Positions 58,125 to 64,000 of a stretch of 64,000 nt of DNA are shown piece by piece (position 1 is the first letter of the stretch; every line of letters begins with the position of its first letter). The notes below the pieces were generated by a model. The model ran no database searches and had not been told where the DNA came from. It worked only from the letters and a program-made list of their open reading frames with translations. This DNA comes from Acidobacteriota bacterium (GTDB lineage Bacteria; Acidobacteriota; Vicinamibacteria; Vicinamibacterales; UBA8438), in the NCBI GenBank assembly GCA_009861545.1, contig VXME01000114.1:1-64000 (forward strand), read 5' to 3'. The position numbers and the translations under genes were made by a program.

Positions 58125-58697
58125 CTATTCGCGGCCCTCGAGCGCACTGGCCGCTTCGAGAAAGGCGTCGAGCCGCCGCCGGTGCTCCTCCAGTATGGCG
58201 TGGCGCCAGCGCTCCGCGGCCAGATCGTAGACCGCGTTCTGGTACCACTGCATCTCGTCGAGGCCGGCGCTGAACGCGTGGAGGAAAGCGGCGCCGCGGG
58301 ACTCGATGCCCACCACCATCTTCGTCAGGTTGTGAATCTTGTCGGCCGAGGCGACGGCCAGCGAGCCGAGCCGCGGCGTCGTCCGGAGCTGTTCCAGGTA
58401 GGCCAGCTTCCGAGTCTTCCAGCGCGCCGGCCTCGGCGGTTCCGAGACGTCCTGCACCATGCGCAGCACCGGTTTCCCGAAGCGCGTCTCGATCACACCC
58501 GGATCGAGGTCGGTGTCCTCGAGCGTGTCGTGCAGCAGCGCCGCGACGACGGTGTCCTCGTCGAGGCCGAAGTCCGCGGTGATGAGCGCGACCGACAGCG
58601 CGTGGGACGCCTCGAATCCGCGGCCCTCCTTGCGTCGGCGGAGGCCGTGCGCCTCGAGCATCGTGGTGACGGCGTGCTCGACGCGGGCGGAATACAT
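58125..58697 (-). CDS. HD-domain protein resembling small alarmone hydrolases
   Basis: A 190-residue HD-superfamily phosphohydrolase. The order SHALSVALITAD, LLHDTLEDT and, 60 residues later, ASADKIHNL mirrors the (p)ppGpp hydrolase domain of SpoT and MESH1-like proteins. Synthetase and regulatory domains are absent. It might degrade (p)ppGpp or another nucleotide. ATG 58697 starts the conserved fold; GTG 58775 would add 26 residues. It follows the VWFA gene on the same strand. Confidence 0.78.
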   Translation of the reverse strand: MYSARVEHAVTTMLEAHGLRRRKEGRGFEASHALSVALITADFGLDEDTVVAALLHDTLEDTDLDPGVIETRFGKPVLRMVQDVSEPPRPARWKTRKLAYLEQLRTTPRLGSLAVASADKIHNLTKMVVGIESRGAAFLHAFSAGLDEMQWYQNAVYDLAAERWRHAILEEHRRRLDAFLEAASALEGRE

Positions 58698-58781
58698 GGG
58701 TCGACGTGTCGCGGGCGACAGGTAGCGGGCTCTCGAGACCTGGGTCGGCGGCCGGTGATCGGCAGCGTCACCCACGGGCGG

Positions 58782-59699
58782 TCAGGGACCGTCGTTGGTG
58801 GCCGTCGGTGCGGCGTAAGAGCGCCGCGCCCGCGCCTCCATTCCGCGCTGCCTGATGCGCACCTCGATCTCGTGCCTCCGGCCGTCGCGCTGCGGCGTGA
58901 AGCCGATGACGTACTGGCTGTGCAGCTCCTGGGCGACCCGCGTGAAGGTCGGCCCCAGATCGGCCGCCTCGGTCAGCTCGAAGTAGCCGCCGCCGGTCTC
59001 TTCCGCGAACCGCCGCAGGTTGCGGTCCGGACGCGTCGTCACGAAGCGCGCCCCGTTGAAGTAGTTGCTCTCGAAGCCGATGGAGTAGATCATCACCTCG
59101 TCCGCGATGGCCCGGTTGAGCACGTCGCGGGAGCTGGCGTCGCTGTCGGTGTCGTCGCCGTCGGTGAAGAGCAGCACGACGCGCCGGCCGGGCACGTCCG
59201 CGAGCGCCTCGAGGGCCGTTGCGGCGGCGTCGTAGACCCGCGTCGAGTTCCCGAAGTCGAGCCGGGGCAGCCAGCGGATCAACTCGTCGCGGTCGCCGAT
59301 GAACTCCGCCGGTTCGATCTCGACCTTGTCGTTGAACGCGCCGACGCGCGCTCGGTCGAACGGCAGCATCCGGATCAGGAACTGCTCGGCCCCGGCCATC
59401 AGGCGCCGGCGGTTCAGGTCCATGCTCGCGCTGGTGTCGAGCATGACGACGACCGTGATGGGGCGCACGTCGTTCTCGAACAGCACGATCTCGGCCGGCT
59501 CGCCGTCGTCGAAGACCGCGAAGTCCTCGCGGAGCAGATCCGGCACGAGGCGGCCGTTGCGGTCGGTGACCGTGACGAACAGGTCGACCAGTTGCGTGCC
59601 GCTCCGGAACAGGGGCTGCTGCTGCGCCGTGACGCCCGCGCCCGCCAGGAGCAGTCCGGCCAGGACCGCCAGAACCGCGCACGTTCGTGTAGAAGGCAT
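58782..59699 (-). CDS. Exported VWFA-domain protein, acidobacterial type
   Basis: A 305-residue protein with a signal peptide (ending GVTAQ) and a short region of the acidobacterial VWFA-related type (LVDLFVTVTDRNGRLVPDLL then DFAVFDDGEPAEI). A von Willebrand A domain follows with MIDAS motif DTSAS, a second Thr/Asp in FTDGDDTDSD. It is a likely metal-dependent adhesion or scaffold protein; the partner is unknown. It lies upstream of the HD gene. ATG 59699 is six bases after TAAGCT and has no ribosome-binding site. Confidence 0.9.
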   Translation of the reverse strand: MPSTRTCAVLAVLAGLLLAGAGVTAQQQPLFRSGTQLVDLFVTVTDRNGRLVPDLLREDFAVFDDGEPAEIVLFENDVRPITVVVMLDTSASMDLNRRRLMAGAEQFLIRMLPFDRARVGAFNDKVEIEPAEFIGDRDELIRWLPRLDFGNSTRVYDAAATALEALADVPGRRVVLLFTDGDDTDSDASSRDVLNRAIADEVMIYSIGFESNYFNGARFVTTRPDRNLRRFAEETGGGYFELTEAADLGPTFTRVAQELHSQYVIGFTPQRDGRRHEIEVRIRQRGMEARARRSYAAPTATNDGP

Positions 59700-59705
59700 G
59701 GGCGC

Positions 59706-59734
59706 AGCTTACCGCCGACTGACCGCCAGTGCAA
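59706..59734 (-). promoter_or_regulatory. Leaderless promoter of the VWFA gene
   Basis: TTGCAC (59734-59729), a 17-base spacer and TAAGCT (59711-59706), then six bases to the ATG. This is the one leaderless candidate that also has a well-spaced, though partial, -35. Confidence 0.6.
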
Positions 59735-59836
59735 CGAAAGTGCAACTGATTGGCCGCCGGGTGCAGTGTCTCGCCGCGGATGGCGCGCGGCCGGTCGCGC
59801 GTTCCGGCAATCCGGCCGCCAGGGTCCGGTCGCTCG

Positions 59837-59865
59837 TTGTCAGGACCGCGCCGGGAGAGTACGTT
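59837..59865 (+). promoter_or_regulatory. Promoter of the DUF3347-metH genes
   Basis: TTGTCA, a 17-base spacer and TACGTT. Initiation would fall near 59872, about 50 bases before the DUF3347 ATG. Confidence 0.45.
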
Positions 59866-59924
59866 AGACAGAACGTGCCCTGCCACGGGCTCGGCGGAAC
59901 ACATGCGTCGGAGGGAGGAAGACC

Positions 59925-60347
59925 ATGATCAGGATTGCAGCGATGGCGGCGGCGTTGGCGGCGTTGGCGGTTCCGGCGTCCGCGGCGCCGGCCGACGGCC
60001 TCGCGGCGCCGTACCTGCACATTCAGGTGGCGCTCGCCAACGATTCGACGGACGGGGTGGCCGAGGCGGCTCGCGCGATAGCGGCCGAGGCGGCCGGCAT
60101 GGGCGAGCAGGCGGTGGCCATCGGCGCGGCGGCCGAGGCGCTCGCGGACGCGACCGATCTCCAGTCGGCACGCGACGCGTTCGGCCCCCTGAGCGACGCT
60201 CTCATCGTGTACGCCAGAGACGTCGGGTTCGGCGAGCTGCGCCTCGCCTACTGTCCGATGGTCGACAAGGAGTGGCTCCAGGCGACCAGCGAGATCCGGA
60301 ATCCCTTCTACGGCTCGATGATGCTGACCTGCGGCGAGTTCCGGTGA
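59925..60347 (+). CDS. DUF3347-like periplasmic protein
   Basis: A 140-residue protein with a signal peptide ([17 protein letters not shown]). The body is helical; the C-terminus carries the family end [29 protein letters not shown] with two Cys. DUF3347 domains also occur at the C-terminus of heavy-metal efflux adaptor proteins and are suspected to bind metal. GGAGG lies before ATG 59925. It is 43 bases upstream of metH; a functional link is not evident. Confidence 0.8.
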   Translation: MIRIAAMAAALAALAVPASAAPADGLAAPYLHIQVALANDSTDGVAEAARAIAAEAAGMGEQAVAIGAAAEALADATDLQSARDAFGPLSDALIVYARDVGFGELRLAYCPMVDKEWLQATSEIRNPFYGSMMLTCGEFR

Positions 60348-60390
60348 TCCTACGCAGCGACTTCCGGCGGCGGCAGCCTACAGGCGGATC

Positions 60391-64000
<3,610 letters not shown>

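Noticed and set aside
60348-60390. A B12 or SAM riboswitch before metH
   Set aside because: Only 43 bases separate the DUF3347 stop from the metH start, too short for either class, and no conserved box is visible.

Overview
The window is a GC-rich bacterial chromosome segment (roughly 70% GC by eye) from what looks like a member of the Acidobacteriota, possibly the Vicinamibacteria. The clues are a von Willebrand factor A protein of the acidobacterial VWFA-related type (58782-59699), a very large TonB-dependent receptor with an N-terminal carboxypeptidase-regulatory domain (33007-36552), a DUF1684 lipoprotein, and a GC-rich housekeeping set. Assignment below the phylum is inference. No insertion sequence, prophage, CRISPR array or rRNA is visible. 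There is one tRNA (Glu, CTC). Genes are short-spaced, on both strands, mostly in groups of two to five.

Layout. 1-5.8 kb: the start of a membrane-anchored Ala/Pro-rich protein, a Na/Pi-type transporter, a ThiO-like amine oxidase, 1-pyrroline-5-carboxylate dehydrogenase with a small CxxC protein, and a 1-Cys peroxiredoxin. 6.0-9.5 kb: a complete succinate dehydrogenase operon of the actinobacterial Sdh1 (type F) kind. 9.5-17.5 kb: an AAA ATPase with a nuclease-like tail, a Uma2-type nuclease-fold protein, a sodium:solute symporter with a small partner, an amidohydrolase, a metallopeptidase/Smr pair and queF. 17.5-32.9 kb: HU, a 2-oxoacid dehydrogenase E2 next to lipB, a degenerate malate-dehydrogenase-like protein, an SDR, an FHA protein, a hydrolase that has lost its serine, ygfZ, a PduO adenosyltransferase, thiI, a Nudix protein, def, a two-domain ThyX homologue, a thioesterase/metallo-beta-lactamase pair and a rhodanese. 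33-39 kb: the TonB receptor and a SirB1/HAD/DUF1684 operon. 39.1-45.96 kb: a fatty-acid beta-oxidation operon (fadR-like regulator, fadN, an alpha/beta hydrolase, fadA, fadE) led by an 18-bp perfect palindrome. 46-54 kb: two related TPR proteins, a beta-lactamase-fold serine hydrolase, heme A synthesis (ctaA, ctaB, DUF420), a cupredoxin-like lipoprotein and an M23 peptidase. 54-64 kb: tRNA-Glu, a proline-racemase-family enzyme, a FeoA-FeoB fusion with a small Cys-rich partner, an HD hydrolase, the VWFA protein, a DUF3347 protein and most of metH, which runs off the right edge.

How it fits together. The genes describe an aerobic heterotroph: it oxidises fatty acids and amino acids, feeds succinate into a quinone-linked respiratory chain, makes heme A for a terminal oxidase, imports ferrous iron, and uses B12 (metH and the PduO adenosyltransferase) and lipoate. 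The best-supported regulatory story is the fad operon. Its regulator, gene content and operator half-site all match the Bacillus subtilis FadR/fadNAE system, although the phyla are distant.

Two sequence-level habits recur. Many start codons lie 5-8 bases downstream of a TANNNT box, which suggests leaderless transcripts. Several divergent gene pairs share a self-overlapping, near-symmetric -10 element that could fire in both directions.
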